From positions 491,443 to 555,442 of the forward strand of contig RCMX01000006.1 of NCBI GenBank assembly GCA_004348925.1: a DNA stretch of 64,000 nt. Direction: 5' to 3'. Shown here piece by piece: positions 8,175 to 17,247 of this stretch. The stretch's first letter is position 1; each line of letters begins with the position of its first letter. A model generated the notes under the pieces. It searched no databases and had not been told where the DNA came from. It saw only the letters and a list, made by a program, of their open reading frames with translations. The position numbers and the translations under genes are program-made. This stretch comes from Actinomycetota bacterium (GTDB lineage: Bacteria; Actinomycetota; Coriobacteriia; Anaerosomatales; Anaerosomataceae).

Positions 8175-8277
8175 CGAGGGTTGTGCGACCTGTCCGCTCC
8201 TCCCCCCTCATGGACAGGGAATCGCCGATTCTCACTAACGAGGTGCGCTCCCCCCGCGCACCTCGTCCTCTTTTCTC
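8175..8277 (+). ncRNA. 6C small RNA
   Basis: Two hairpins, each with six consecutive C in the loop, as in the 6C RNA family found in actinobacteria. Hairpin 1: CCTGTCC (8189-8195) pairs with GGACAGG (8212-8218), and its loop holds CCTCCCCCC. Hairpin 2: CGAGGTGCGC (8239-8248) pairs with GCGCACCTCG (8256-8265) around TCCCCCC, followed by a U-rich tail that makes it an intrinsic terminator. No protein is encoded here. C-rich loops are expected to pair with G-rich ribosome sites of target mRNAs. The 5' end is estimated. Confidence 0.8.
8239..8277 (+). terminator. Intrinsic terminator (second hairpin of the 6C RNA)
   Basis: Perfect 10-bp stem, 8239-8248 with 8256-8265, a 7-base C-rich loop, then TCCTCTTTTCTCC. 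It insulates the WYL regulator genes downstream from upstream transcription. Confidence 0.8.
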
Positions 8278-8348
8278 CGGCAGTTTCCGCACCGGCGTCG
8301 TGGGCGGTAGAATCGGATAGTCCGCTTCACCGACCACGTGGAGGAACC

Positions 8349-9317
8349 GTGTCTGATCCCGGTGAGCGCCTCGTAAACCTGGCGCTCTTTCTTGCCAAGA
8401 CGCCGCGCTTCGTCTCAGCCGAGGAACTTCGGGCTGAACGTCTCGGCTATCCCGACGACCAGGACGACGCAGCGTTCCTCCGCATGTTCGAACGCGACAA
8501 AGAGGCGCTTCGCGCGGCAGGCATCGCCATCGAGGTGGACGAGTACGAGTCGTATCGCATCGATCGTGCCGGCACATTCGCCACAGCCGTAACGCTCTCC
8601 GCCGAGGAGACGGCCACGGTCCGCACCGCCGTCGCGGCGCTTGCGACCGACGAGGCGTTCCCGTTCGCCGAGGACCTCACAATCGCGCTCGCCAAGCTCG
8701 GCCAGGGCGCTCCGGCTCCCGTCGCTGTCGCAACGGCGCTCGCCGATGAGGACCCACGCGCGCAAGGCTCCTCGGCGGCTGTCGCAGCCGAGGGAATCGC
8801 GGCGCGCAAGCTCCTGACCTTCGACTACACGAATGCCCGTGGCGAGTCGCGCCTTCACGAGGTCGCTCCGTACGGCATCTTCTTCCGAGAAGGCCGCTGG
8901 TATCTTGCGGGGCTCGACACCTCGATCGGTGAGATCCGCGTTTACGCGCTCAAGCGCGCCGAGCGCGTCCGGATGAATCCACTGCAGCCCAAGACACCGG
9001 ATTTCGAGCGCCCCGACTGGTTCGCGGTCGCCGACTACTCGCTCCATCCGTTCCAGTACGGCGCAGAACCGTTCGAGGCCGTCGTGCGGTTCTCGGCCGA
9101 AGATGCATGGCGAGCGCCGAGACTCGCCGGTGGCACGGGCGAGATCGAGGTGCAGCCAGACGGCACCGCGCTCTGGCGTGTCCAAGCCGCGGACGCGCGT
9201 GGGTTGGCGGCGTGGTGTGTGGAGCATGGACCCGGCGTGGTGCCTTTGGAGCCGCAAGCAGTGGTCGACACATTCCGCATGGGACTTCAGGAGGTGCTTG
9301 CACGCCATGAGCGCTAG
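8349..9317 (+). CDS. WYL-domain transcriptional regulator (PafB-like, first of pair)
   Basis: A 322-residue regulator. The N-terminal winged helix ('RLVNLALFLAKTPRFVSAEEL') is followed by a helical linker and a WYL domain ('HEVAPYGIFFREGRWYLAGLD', about residues 170-195), then a WCX-type C-terminal extension. In actinobacteria, overlapping WYL pairs of this layout are PafB/PafC, which activate DNA-damage genes independently of LexA. The GTG at 8349 has GAGG upstream. It overlaps the next gene by 11 bp. The WYL domain is sure; identity as PafB rests on the pairing. Confidence 0.88.
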   Translation: MSDPGERLVNLALFLAKTPRFVSAEELRAERLGYPDDQDDAAFLRMFERDKEALRAAGIAIEVDEYESYRIDRAGTFATAVTLSAEETATVRTAVAALATDEAFPFAEDLTIALAKLGQGAPAPVAVATALADEDPRAQGSSAAVAAEGIAARKLLTFDYTNARGESRLHEVAPYGIFFREGRWYLAGLDTSIGEIRVYALKRAERVRMNPLQPKTPDFERPDWFAVADYSLHPFQYGAEPFEAVVRFSAEDAWRAPRLAGGTGEIEVQPDGTALWRVQAADARGLAAWCVEHGPGVVPLEPQAVVDTFRMGLQEVLARHER

Positions 9318-10260
9318 GAAGAACACCGCGATGCACACGCGTCGCATGCTGGCGCTGCTGCCGTACCTCAAGCAGGGTTCCACGCTCAAGCTTTCCGATC
9401 TGGCCGCCTCCGTCGGGGCCACGGTAGCCGAGGTCGCGGCCGACCTCACTGCGCTTTCCTACTGTGGCGTCCCGCCGTTCACGCCCGACGAGATGATCGA
9501 CCTCGCAATCGATGACGACACCGTCACCGTCTACGTCGCGCCCCCGGCGCTCGATCGCCCGGTGCGGCTTGCCCCGCGTGAGGCGCGCGCGCTCGTCGCA
9601 GCCCTCGAGGCCGCCGGCTACGCAGCCGACGACCCGCTCGTCGGGAAGCTGCTCTCGGCCGCGTCGGCGGAGCTTGACCCGGCCGAGCTTGCCGCGACGC
9701 TGCGGGCTGGCGACGCAAGCGCGCCTGTCGCCGGCATCTACGCGCTTCTTGCCGAGGCGATCGAGTCCGGCACGAAGGTGCGCATCGGGTACTTCTCGGC
9801 GGGAAGCGGCGTGCACTCCGAGCGCGTCATCTGCCCGTATGCGCTCGCGAACGAGCGCGGCGCGTGGTACGTGAACGCGCATTGCGAGAGCGCGGGCGAG
9901 GTGCGCACGTTCCGCCTCGACCGCATCCGTGATGCCGAGAACACCGGCGAGCACTTCGAGCGTCCGGCGGCGGTCAGCGCTAGCATCACACCCGGAGGCG
10001 AGGGACTGCCGCTGGCTGTGCTGCGGCTCTCGCCCGTTGCGCGCCACACCGAGGAGCGCGACTGGCCGGGTGCGGCGTTCAACATGAAGGAGAACGGCGC
10101 GGTCTTCGCCGAAGTGCCGTACTCCTCGGCAACGTGGGTGGCACGCAGGGTGGCGGCAGGCCTCGGCACGATCGACGCGATCGAGACCGAGGAAGTGCGC
10201 GCGGCGGTTCGCGAGGTCGCGCAGGGAGCGCTCGGGCAGCTGGGCTGCCCGGAGAGCTAG
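9307..10260 (+). CDS. WYL-domain transcriptional regulator (PafC-like, second of pair)
   Basis: A 317-residue paralogue of the preceding gene. The N-terminal helix-turn-helix ('[20 protein letters not shown]') precedes a WYL-type domain where the core reads '[19 protein letters not shown]', with the Arg-rich ligand-binding strand '[10 protein letters not shown]'. A C-terminal WCX-like segment follows. The start codon lies inside the preceding gene, so the two are translationally coupled and likely act as a heterodimer. The stop overlaps the convergent copper-ATPase gene by four bases. Confidence 0.87.
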   Translation: MSARKNTAMHTRRMLALLPYLKQGSTLKLSDLAASVGATVAEVAADLTALSYCGVPPFTPDEMIDLAIDDDTVTVYVAPPALDRPVRLAPREARALVAALEAAGYAADDPLVGKLLSAASAELDPAELAATLRAGDASAPVAGIYALLAEAIESGTKVRIGYFSAGSGVHSERVICPYALANERGAWYVNAHCESAGEVRTFRLDRIRDAENTGEHFERPAAVSASITPGGEGLPLAVLRLSPVARHTEERDWPGAAFNMKENGAVFAEVPYSSATWVARRVAAGLGTIDAIETEEVRAAVREVAQGALGQLGCPES

Positions 10261-12227
10261 CGGAGCCGAAGCGTGCGGGCGTTCACTGCGACGATCACGG
10301 TGGATGCCGACATGAGCAGCCCGCCTACCGCCGGGCTGAGCACGATACCGGCCGCCGCGAGCACGCCCGCGGCAAGCGGAATGGCGATGACGTTGTAGCC
10401 GGTCGCCCATGCGAGGTTCTGTCGCATCTTGCTGTACGTGGCGCGCGACAGCTCGATGATGGCCGCAACGTCGGCCGGGTTGCTGCGAACGAGCACCACG
10501 TCGGCAGCCGCAACGGCGACATCGGTTCCCGCGCCGATCGCTATGCCAACATCCGCCGACGCCAGAGCCGGCGCGTCGTTCACGCCATCGCCTACCATCG
10601 CCACAATCTTGCCCTCAGCTTGTACGCGCTGGACGGTGGCGGCCTTCTCGGCCGGAAGCACGCCGGCGAAGTAGCGTTCGATGCCGAGGCCAGCGGCAAC
10701 ACGCGCGGCCACCGTCTCGGTATCGCCGGTGAGCATGATCGGCTCGACGCCCATCGCGCGCAAGCGCTGGACGGCACACGCAGACTCCGGTCGTACGACA
10801 TCCGAAAGCGCGATTGCGCCGGCAATCTCTCCGCCGAGCACCACGAACACGACCGTCCTGCCATCCCCGAAGTCGCCGTCGGCGCCGCTCGGCGATGGGA
10901 TGCCAGACTCGGCGAGGTATCCAGGGCTCACGACAGAGACGTGGATGCCGTCCACAGTGGCGCGCGCGCCCTTGCCTGGCAGCGCCTCGAAGTCACTGAC
11001 ATTCGCACGTGGCGACGCCGCGGCGACGATCGCCCGGGCTATGGGATGTTCCGAGTACTGCTCCACCGACGCCGCCAGTCCGAGGATCTCCTCGCGGGTT
11101 GCGTCGGCAAAGAGCAGCACGTCGCTCACGCCGAAGCGCCCTTCCGTAAGCGTGCCGGTCTTGTCGAATATGACGGCGTCGATCAAGCGTGCATTCTCGA
11201 ACGCGACGCGGTCGCGCACGAGAAGTCCGCCGCGTGCCCCCAGCGCGGTCGAGACTGCCACGACAAGCGGGATGGCCAGGCCAAGCGCGTGCGGACACGC
11301 AATCACCATCACGGTCACAGCGCGCTCCATCGCGTACGAAAGCGGCCGACCAAGTGCCATCCACGCCGCGAAGGTGAGGGTTCCGCCGCCAAGCGCCACG
11401 AACGTGAGCCACATCGCGGCGCGATCGGCCAGGTCTTGCGTCTTGGATTTCGACATCTGGGCTTCTCGGACAAGATCGACCACTTGTGCGAGGAACGACT
11501 CGGCTCCCGTACGCCGGACGGTAACCACCAGCATGCCCTCGCCATTCACGGCACCGCCGATGACTTCGTCACCCGCGCCCTTGGGCACCGGCACCGATTC
11601 GCCGGTGAGCATGGACTCATCCACCGAGGAGGCACCCTCCAGAACGTCGCCATCGGCCGGAATCTTCTCGCCGGGCCGCACGACCACGATGTCGCCAGCC
11701 GAGAGCAGATCAAGCGCCACATCCCGCGTTCCGCCGTCGGCATCGCGAAGGTGCGCCTCGGAGGGCATGAGTCTGGCAAGCGACTCGAGCGCCTTCGAGG
11801 CCTCACCCACCGATCGCATCTCGATCCAGTGTCCCAACAACATGATGTCCACGAGCGTGGCGAGTTCCCAGAAGAACGGCATGCCCTGCACGCCCAACAC
11901 CGTCGCGGAACTGTACAGGTACGCAACGCTGATCGCGACCGCGACGAGCGTCATCATCCCCGGCGTGCGTTCCCGCAGCTCTCGCACCATGCCGAGGAGG
12001 AACGGCTTGCCGCCGAAGACGTACAGGAACGTCGCCAGTGCGAGCAAAACCCAGGCGGACCCGGGCACCGAGACAAGCTGCCCGCCGGGAATGAGCGGTA
12101 GGTTCGGCGAGATGAGGATGACCGGAACCGTCACCGCAAGGCTGATCCAGAAGCGGCGCCTGAAGTCTGCTACCGAGTGCCCGGCGTGGCGCCCGCCTTG
12201 GCGCTGGTGCGCCGAATGATCTTCCAT
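10257..12227 (-). CDS. copB: CopB-type heavy-metal P1B-ATPase (CPH motif)
   Basis: A 656-residue metal-exporting ATPase. A short His-rich N-terminus ('[18 protein letters not shown]') replaces the usual CXXC metal-binding domain. Marks in order: actuator '[11 protein letters not shown]', membrane metal motif '[11 protein letters not shown]' (CPH, typical of CopB/P1B-3 pumps for Cu or Ag), phosphorylation site 'DKTGTLTEG', 'SEHPIARAI' (HP motif), and hinge '[12 protein letters not shown]'. About eight membrane helices. It is last in a cytochrome-SHOCT-ATPase operon, three bases after the SHOCT gene. Export of copper from the cytoplasm is expected. Confidence 0.93.
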   Translation of the reverse strand: MEDHSAHQRQGGRHAGHSVADFRRRFWISLAVTVPVILISPNLPLIPGGQLVSVPGSAWVLLALATFLYVFGGKPFLLGMVRELRERTPGMMTLVAVAISVAYLYSSATVLGVQGMPFFWELATLVDIMLLGHWIEMRSVGEASKALESLARLMPSEAHLRDADGGTRDVALDLLSAGDIVVVRPGEKIPADGDVLEGASSVDESMLTGESVPVPKGAGDEVIGGAVNGEGMLVVTVRRTGAESFLAQVVDLVREAQMSKSKTQDLADRAAMWLTFVALGGGTLTFAAWMALGRPLSYAMERAVTVMVIACPHALGLAIPLVVAVSTALGARGGLLVRDRVAFENARLIDAVIFDKTGTLTEGRFGVSDVLLFADATREEILGLAASVEQYSEHPIARAIVAAASPRANVSDFEALPGKGARATVDGIHVSVVSPGYLAESGIPSPSGADGDFGDGRTVVFVVLGGEIAGAIALSDVVRPESACAVQRLRAMGVEPIMLTGDTETVAARVAAGLGIERYFAGVLPAEKAATVQRVQAEGKIVAMVGDGVNDAPALASADVGIAIGAGTDVAVAAADVVLVRSNPADVAAIIELSRATYSKMRQNLAWATGYNVIAIPLAAGVLAAAGIVLSPAVGGLLMSASTVIVAVNARTLRLR

Positions 12228-12230
12228 AGA

Positions 12231-12518
12231 CTACCCGCCGAGCGCGGTCATGATCTCGTCGTACTGCTCCTTGGTGATTTCACCGGTGGCGAGTCGGCGC
12301 TTCGCGATAGCAACTGCTTCGTCGTGGCCCACGGATGAACCCGAAGTGAATCCCGGTCCCATCGGCCCTGTGCCCTGGCTGTGCGAGCTGCGAACGGCCC
12401 ACACAATGAGCACCACGATGCCCGCCACGACCAGAGCTCCGAAGGCGAGGAAGAGAATCTCCCCCAAGCCGATTCCGCCAGCCATGCCGCCCCCGTAGCC
12501 GTATCCCTGGTTCATCAT
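12231..12518 (-). CDS. SHOCT-domain small membrane protein
   Basis: A 95-residue protein: Met/Gly/Tyr-rich N-terminus ('MMNQGYGYGGGMAGG'), one transmembrane helix, a linker, and a C-terminal SHOCT motif ('AKRRLATGEITKEQYDEIMTAL'). Such proteins commonly accompany copper-handling genes; the Met-rich N-terminus may touch metal (inference). The start lies two bases after the cytochrome stop, with its ribosome site inside that gene's last codons. It is followed three bases later by copB. Confidence 0.85.
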   Translation of the reverse strand: MMNQGYGYGGGMAGGIGLGEILFLAFGALVVAGIVVLIVWAVRSSHSQGTGPMGPGFTSGSSVGHDEAVAIAKRRLATGEITKEQYDEIMTALGG

Positions 12519-12520
12519 GT

Positions 12521-13006
12521 TCAGCCCAGCTCCTTCAAGTACGCGATTACCGCGTTCATGTCGTCGTCGGTCATGTCCCACCTCGGCATGAATGCGTCGA
12601 GTGATTCGCCGTTGGGCTCTACCCCGTCGCGAATGGCGCGCGCGATGTCGGCATCAGTCCAAGCGGGTGTGGGTGGGTCATCTTCGGGATGAGGCGAGGT
12701 GAGCGCGGAGTAGCGGATGTCCGGCACCTCGAAGTTGCGCATCATGCCGAACGAGCCACCGGTGCCGGTGGCGCCATGACAGCCCACACACGCGCGAGCC
12801 GAGGCCATGTGAGAGGGCCCCCCAGCGCGCGGAATGGGCCCGGCAGCATCGGCGCCGGTGAAGTAGATCTGCTGCCCCAGCGACGCGAACCCGCCACGTG
12901 GCGCGCTCGGAGCGGCCGGACTCCCAAGCAGCCATACAGCGGTCATACCAGCCAGGCCGAGCCCGATGAGCGCGACGCCGAGAACGAGTGTCGTCCGATG
13001 CTTCAT
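12521..13006 (-). CDS. Membrane-anchored monohaem cytochrome c
   Basis: A 161-residue class I c-type cytochrome: uncleaved signal anchor (about residues 6-26), haem motif 'CVGCHG' and a likely axial Met in 'AFMPRWDMTDDDM', then a C-terminal helix ('NAVIAYLKELG'). It sits at the outer face of the membrane. The ATG at 13006 was chosen because the signal segment starts there. It leads the SHOCT-copB operon, so a role linked to copper stress or respiration is likely, perhaps oxidising Cu(I) or carrying electrons (inference). Confidence 0.88.
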   Translation of the reverse strand: MKHRTTLVLGVALIGLGLAGMTAVWLLGSPAAPSAPRGGFASLGQQIYFTGADAAGPIPRAGGPSHMASARACVGCHGATGTGGSFGMMRNFEVPDIRYSALTSPHPEDDPPTPAWTDADIARAIRDGVEPNGESLDAFMPRWDMTDDDMNAVIAYLKELG

Positions 13007-13110
13007 ACAACGAGCGTTCCCCGCGTGCGCGAGCGCGAAACCCCGTGCTTGCGCGGAGGCCGTCGGTCGCCGAACCTGCGATGGCAACGGAGGGTGCCGC
13101 GGCCGCGAAG

Positions 13111-14772
13111 TTACGGGGCCGGCAACACGAGCGTGAACGTCGAACCTACGCCCGGCTCGCTCTTCACGGCAATGTCGCCTCCCAGTAGATGGGCGAACTC
13201 TCGCGAGATGCTCAGCCCCAGGCCGGTGCCTACAGTCGCTGACGAATCGGTCGTTCTCACCTGCGAGAAGGCCTCGAAGATACGCGGGATCTCCGCTTCG
13301 GCGATACCACGGCCGGTGTCGCTGACAGCAATGCCGAGCGTGCCGTCCAAAGGTCCACGCACAGTCACGGCGATGCGACCCGATTCTGTGAACTTGACAG
13401 CGTTGCCAGCCAGGTTGAGGAGAATCTGGCGGATCTTGTCGGCATCTGAGTCCAGCACGGGAACGGGCCCGTCGATCTCCACTGACACGACGAGGCCCTT
13501 GTTCCCGGCAAGGGGTCCGATGATCTCGACCACGTCACGCACGATGGTCTCGACATCAACAGGCCCGAGATGGAGCTCGGCCTTGCCCGCTTCGATCTTG
13601 GCAAGATCCAGCACGTCGTTGATCAGCCCCAACAGGTGCTTGCCGGAGCGATTGATCATGCCGATCTGTCGTGCCTGTTCATCGGTGAGGTCGCCTGCCA
13701 TGCCTCGGTTCAAGATATCCGAGAAGCCGATGATCGAGTTGAGCGGCGTGCGCAGCTCGTGACTCATCGATGCGAGGAAGTCGCTCTTGGCTGCCGTGGC
13801 CTCACGCAACTCAGCGTTCGCGGCAACCAACTCCGCAGTACGCGCCTCAATAAGCGCCTCAAGGTTCTGGTGTTGCACTTCAAGCTCATTCACCGCTAGC
13901 TGCCGCTCATACTCGGCACTGTCTACACGACCGCCGATACGCGAAGCGGAGCGTAAGACGGCCGCCGTGACAGCCGTGACTGCAAGGATGAGAACGACCG
14001 ATGTCGGAATCGCCGCACGACTCAGCCCGAACCGGATATCCGCGACTCCTAGCAGCGCGAAGGCCAGGGCTGCGAAGGTCACAACGGGGAGCACGGCTCG
14101 CATCAGTTGCGCCCGAACCGTGTCACCCAGGAACAGCGCAAACGGCCACCGATCCAGTCCGAGCGCCGCGATGGACAGTCCGAGGATGAGCACACCGACA
14201 GACGCGAATGCCGCAGGCGGATATGGTGCGAGATCCAGCATCAGCGGAGCGTCGTACGCGTAGCCGACGCAGAGGGTAAGGCCAACGGCAGACACAACCA
14301 TAGCAAGCTTCGCCGCCAACGAGCGTCTCGATACCGACGAGGACTCCAGTAGCATGAGAGCCGACGCCATCATCGCGAAGAGCACAGCAACGACCGGCGA
14401 CATCCTACCGACTTGTTCGCCTTCGGCCATTTGGGCTGCGGTTGCGAACAGCCGGTCGGGCGACACGTGGATCCCGCCGAGGAAGTCCGTCAACTCAAGC
14501 GCGACGACGGACCAAATCGCAACGCCTATTCCGAGAACGAATGCTCGAGCGCGCGGTTTCTGTACGCGTAATCGGAGAAGGACCGTCACGCTCAGCGCAA
14601 GGAAGACGATGGATGTGACCGGCACCATCGCCGGGTACACGCCTGTTCGACCCGCGAGACCGAGATCGTCTACAAGCCAGCCAATGAGGGAGACTGCTGC
14701 GATGCCGCCCATGAGCAGCGCAGCGGCACATTGCATGCCGCGTATCCTGGCGACTGTGTTCGTGACATCCAC
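13111..14772 (-). CDS. Membrane sensor histidine kinase (orphan)
   Basis: A 553-residue hybrid-free sensor kinase. About eight N-terminal transmembrane helices (to about residue 272), a coiled coil, then HisKA with 'MSHELRTPLNSIIGFSDIL' (His338) and a complete HATPase_c: N-box 'QILLNLAGNAVKFTE', G1 'VSDTGRGIAEAEIPRIFEAF', G2 'GTGLGLSISREFAHLLGG'. All catalytic boxes are intact. No response regulator lies nearby. It is 104 bp upstream of the cytochrome on the same strand and might sense a membrane or redox state. GTG start. Confidence 0.9.
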   Translation of the reverse strand: MDVTNTVARIRGMQCAAALLMGGIAAVSLIGWLVDDLGLAGRTGVYPAMVPVTSIVFLALSVTVLLRLRVQKPRARAFVLGIGVAIWSVVALELTDFLGGIHVSPDRLFATAAQMAEGEQVGRMSPVVAVLFAMMASALMLLESSSVSRRSLAAKLAMVVSAVGLTLCVGYAYDAPLMLDLAPYPPAAFASVGVLILGLSIAALGLDRWPFALFLGDTVRAQLMRAVLPVVTFAALAFALLGVADIRFGLSRAAIPTSVVLILAVTAVTAAVLRSASRIGGRVDSAEYERQLAVNELEVQHQNLEALIEARTAELVAANAELREATAAKSDFLASMSHELRTPLNSIIGFSDILNRGMAGDLTDEQARQIGMINRSGKHLLGLINDVLDLAKIEAGKAELHLGPVDVETIVRDVVEIIGPLAGNKGLVVSVEIDGPVPVLDSDADKIRQILLNLAGNAVKFTESGRIAVTVRGPLDGTLGIAVSDTGRGIAEAEIPRIFEAFSQVRTTDSSATVGTGLGLSISREFAHLLGGDIAVKSEPGVGSTFTLVLPAP

Positions 14773-14930
14773 TGCGCCTCACCCATCCGTCACCACCGGT
14801 CTGAACGTGCGCCGGAGCCCGGGGCCCGTGCGTATCGTATACCGAATGAATCCGGGCAGCGATTCTCATGCCTCGGACATGCCCCGAGTGCTACCCTGGC
14901 TCGAAGCGCGTATCGACCATGGGGGGATAC

Positions 14931-15638
14931 ATGTCACGCTCTACCGGGTTGCTCTTCGTCACGCTCGTCGTCTGTTCGATCATGCTTGGCGGCTGCGCGA
15001 AGTCAGCCACACAAGGGCCCGCTCCCGCTGAGACGGGAGCCTTCACAGCGGCCGTCGCCGAAGCCGACGCCGCGATGGCGGCCGGTGATGCGCAGGCGGC
15101 GTTCGACCTCTACATCAAGGCGCTCAAGATGCCCGACGCGTCCGACGCGGACGGCGCGATCGCGGAGCGCCAGGAACTGGCGAAGCACACGTACATCGCG
15201 CGTTCGATTCTCGCCAAACCCGCGGGCGGGTTCCAAGCCACGCCGTACATCACCATCGTGACCGACCACTCTGTGGCAGTGACCGAAACGGTCGAGGCGA
15301 AGAGGCAGATCGTCGAGTTCCTGCGGCTCCAGAGCCGCCAGATGCGAACCGACATCCCCGGTCTACGGAAGACCATCGAGAACGAAGAGTCCTACAAGGT
15401 TCCGATCTCGGCATACATGGTGAGCGAGATGGGCGAGCTGTGGACCAAGGAGTTCGCGCTACTGACCGGCGACTTCGGCGCCCAGACGAACGACGCCCTC
15501 AAGGCGCTGCTCGCGGCAGCGGCCGAGGAGAACCGCGTGACAGAGGAGAAGTGGGTCGAGGATGCCGTGAAGCACCTGGATGCCACGCTCAAGCAGCTAG
15601 ACGCTCTCGACAAGAAGCTCGGCGCGATCAAGATCTAG
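14931..15638 (+). CDS. Lipoprotein, unknown function
   Basis: A 235-residue lipoprotein. Signal peptide with lipobox 'IMLGGC' (Cys22), an Ala-rich helix and a mostly helical, TPR-like body ('AAMAAGDAQAAFDLYIKALKM') with no enzyme motif. The ATG at 14931 was chosen because GGGGGG lies four bases upstream and the signal peptide starts there. It converges with the ABC permease gene, ending eight bases from it, and has no obvious partner. Family not recognised. Confidence 0.82.
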   Translation: MSRSTGLLFVTLVVCSIMLGGCAKSATQGPAPAETGAFTAAVAEADAAMAAGDAQAAFDLYIKALKMPDASDADGAIAERQELAKHTYIARSILAKPAGGFQATPYITIVTDHSVAVTETVEAKRQIVEFLRLQSRQMRTDIPGLRKTIENEESYKVPISAYMVSEMGELWTKEFALLTGDFGAQTNDALKALLAAAAEENRVTEEKWVEDAVKHLDATLKQLDALDKKLGAIKI

Positions 15639-15646
15639 CTGCGGCG

Positions 15647-16306
15647 TTACGGTCGACCGAACGCCAGTCGGCGCTCGAGCACGCGGCTCGTTAGCGAGAA
15701 CACCAGCGTCATGACCAGATACATGAGCGCCACTACGGCGAAGATTTCGAACGCCTGGAATGTCCGCGAGTACACCTGGTTTGCGATGTTCATCATCTCG
15801 GCGATGGCGAGCACCGAGAGCAAGGACGTGTCCTTCAGCATCGAGGAGAACGAGTTAACGAGCGGTGGTGTCGCGATGCGCAACGCCTGCGGCATCACAA
15901 CCCACGTCAAGGTATGCCACCAGTTCATGCCGAGCGCGTGTGCCGCGTCATACTGCCCGCGGTCGATTCCCACAAGCGCGCCGCGAACGATTTCCGAGAT
16001 ATACGAGCCACCGTTGAGGCCCAGTCCGACGACTGCTGCGACCATCGCCGGCATCACGACGCCGACCTGTGCAAGTCCGTAGTAGATGAAGAACAGTTGC
16101 ACCAGCAGCGGTGTGCCCCGAAAGAGCTCAACGTAGAGTGCCAGCACGCGGCCCGGCCACTTGGTGCGGCTGCGGGCGGTTCCAACGATGACGCCGATGA
16201 GCAGGGCGACCCCAAACGACATCGCGGTGACCCTCAGCGTCATTCCAGCGGCGTCAAGAAGCTCCGGTGCCCATTTCGCGATAACCCGCCATTGCAGTGC
16301 GTCCAT
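15647..16306 (-). CDS. Polar amino-acid ABC transporter permease
   Basis: A 219-residue His/Glu/Gln-type permease with about five helices, an 'ELFRGTPLLVQLFFIYYGL' N-terminal signature and the EAA loop ('EIVRGALVGIDRGQYDAAHALGMN', ending 'VMPQALRIATPPL') that docks the ATPase. The binding-protein gene lies 80 bp upstream, with a long hairpin in the gap. No ATP-binding subunit gene is in the window, so an ATPase must be shared or encoded elsewhere. The substrate is probably a polar amino acid. Confidence 0.92.
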   Translation of the reverse strand: MDALQWRVIAKWAPELLDAAGMTLRVTAMSFGVALLIGVIVGTARSRTKWPGRVLALYVELFRGTPLLVQLFFIYYGLAQVGVVMPAMVAAVVGLGLNGGSYISEIVRGALVGIDRGQYDAAHALGMNWWHTLTWVVMPQALRIATPPLVNSFSSMLKDTSLLSVLAIAEMMNIANQVYSRTFQAFEIFAVVALMYLVMTLVFSLTSRVLERRLAFGRP

Positions 16307-16326
16307 GGAGTCCCTCCGCAGACACC

Positions 16327-16359
16327 CCGAGCGGCCCTGGCAAAGCCAAGACCGCCCGG
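16327..16359 (-). promoter_or_regulatory. Intercistronic hairpin between binding-protein and permease genes
   Basis: A 15-bp stem (with G-U pairs) and AAA/TTT loop, 16327-16341 with 16345-16359. Such hairpins protect the upstream mRNA end or partly terminate, giving more binding protein than permease. No U-tract follows, so stabilisation seems more likely than termination. Confidence 0.5.
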
Positions 16360-16386
16360 AGATTCGATTCCGCTACCAAGTCAGTC

Positions 16387-17223
16387 CTACTCGGCGCTGA
16401 GCCACTTCTTCACGAGCGCGTCGTACGTGCCGTCAGCTTTCAGCTCAGCGAGCGCCTCGTTGAAGGCATTGACCAGCGTCGTCGCGCCTTTGGGGAACAC
16501 GCCGACCAGGTCCGCCGAGACCAGCGGCTCCTCCAGCACGACGTAGCTGGGATCGGCCTTCTTCTGTTCCAGCGCGAACGTGTAGCCAGCGAGGACCGCA
16601 TCGATGCGGCCGACCTTGAGGTCGTTCATCGCATCCTGGGTGAGCTTGTACTTCTTCACTTCCTTGAAGCCGACCTCGTCCTTGATCTCATCGGCAAGCT
16701 GCTCGGAGCCTGAACCCAGCTGCACGCCAACGACCTTGCCCTTCAGGTCGACCTTGCCGTTGATGCCCTTCGGGTTGCCCGCGGCGGTGATGATGACGTC
16801 GGGCAGCTGGAAGTAGACATCCGAGAACTCGACGTTAGCCTCGGCAGCCTCCTTCTTCGACATAGCCGAGAAGATGACGTCATAGTCGCCCTTCTCGATT
16901 CCGCCCAGAAGCGCCTGCCACTCAGCTGGCTTGTACGTGGCCTTCACGCCCATCTTCTCGGTGATCGCATTCATGAGGTCGATGTCGAACCCTTCGATCT
17001 CCTTGGTGTCCTCATTCGTCGACTCGAACGGCGCGTAGAATGGCGCCAGGCCCACGACGAGCTCGCCGGCATCCTGCACCTTCTTCAGCGACCCGTCGTC
17101 CGCCTGAGCGACCGGCTCAGCCCCCGCATCGGTCTCGGTTGTCTTGGCCGAGCAACCCGTCAGTGCGAGTGCCGCAACCAGGCTTGCCGCGAGCAGAAGC
17201 GCGATCCATCTCTTACCCTGCAT
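16387..17223 (-). CDS. Amino-acid ABC transporter substrate-binding lipoprotein
   Basis: A 278-residue family 3 solute-binding lipoprotein. Lipobox 'LALTGC' (Cys24), then the fold: 'LVVGLAPFYAPFES', 'GFDIDLMNAITEKMGV', 'WQALLGGIEKGDYDVIFSAMS', 'KVVGVQLGSGSEQLADEI', 'GRIDAVLAGY'. It captures an amino acid outside the membrane and passes it to the permease encoded downstream. It starts 24 bp after the TudS-like gene with GAGGAAAGG upstream. The TudS neighbour hints at a sulfur-containing substrate such as cystine, which is inference. Confidence 0.92.
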   Translation of the reverse strand: MQGKRWIALLLAASLVAALALTGCSAKTTETDAGAEPVAQADDGSLKKVQDAGELVVGLAPFYAPFESTNEDTKEIEGFDIDLMNAITEKMGVKATYKPAEWQALLGGIEKGDYDVIFSAMSKKEAAEANVEFSDVYFQLPDVIITAAGNPKGINGKVDLKGKVVGVQLGSGSEQLADEIKDEVGFKEVKKYKLTQDAMNDLKVGRIDAVLAGYTFALEQKKADPSYVVLEEPLVSADLVGVFPKGATTLVNAFNEALAELKADGTYDALVKKWLSAE

Positions 17224-17247
17224 GCTGTGGTCCTTTCCTCAATATCC

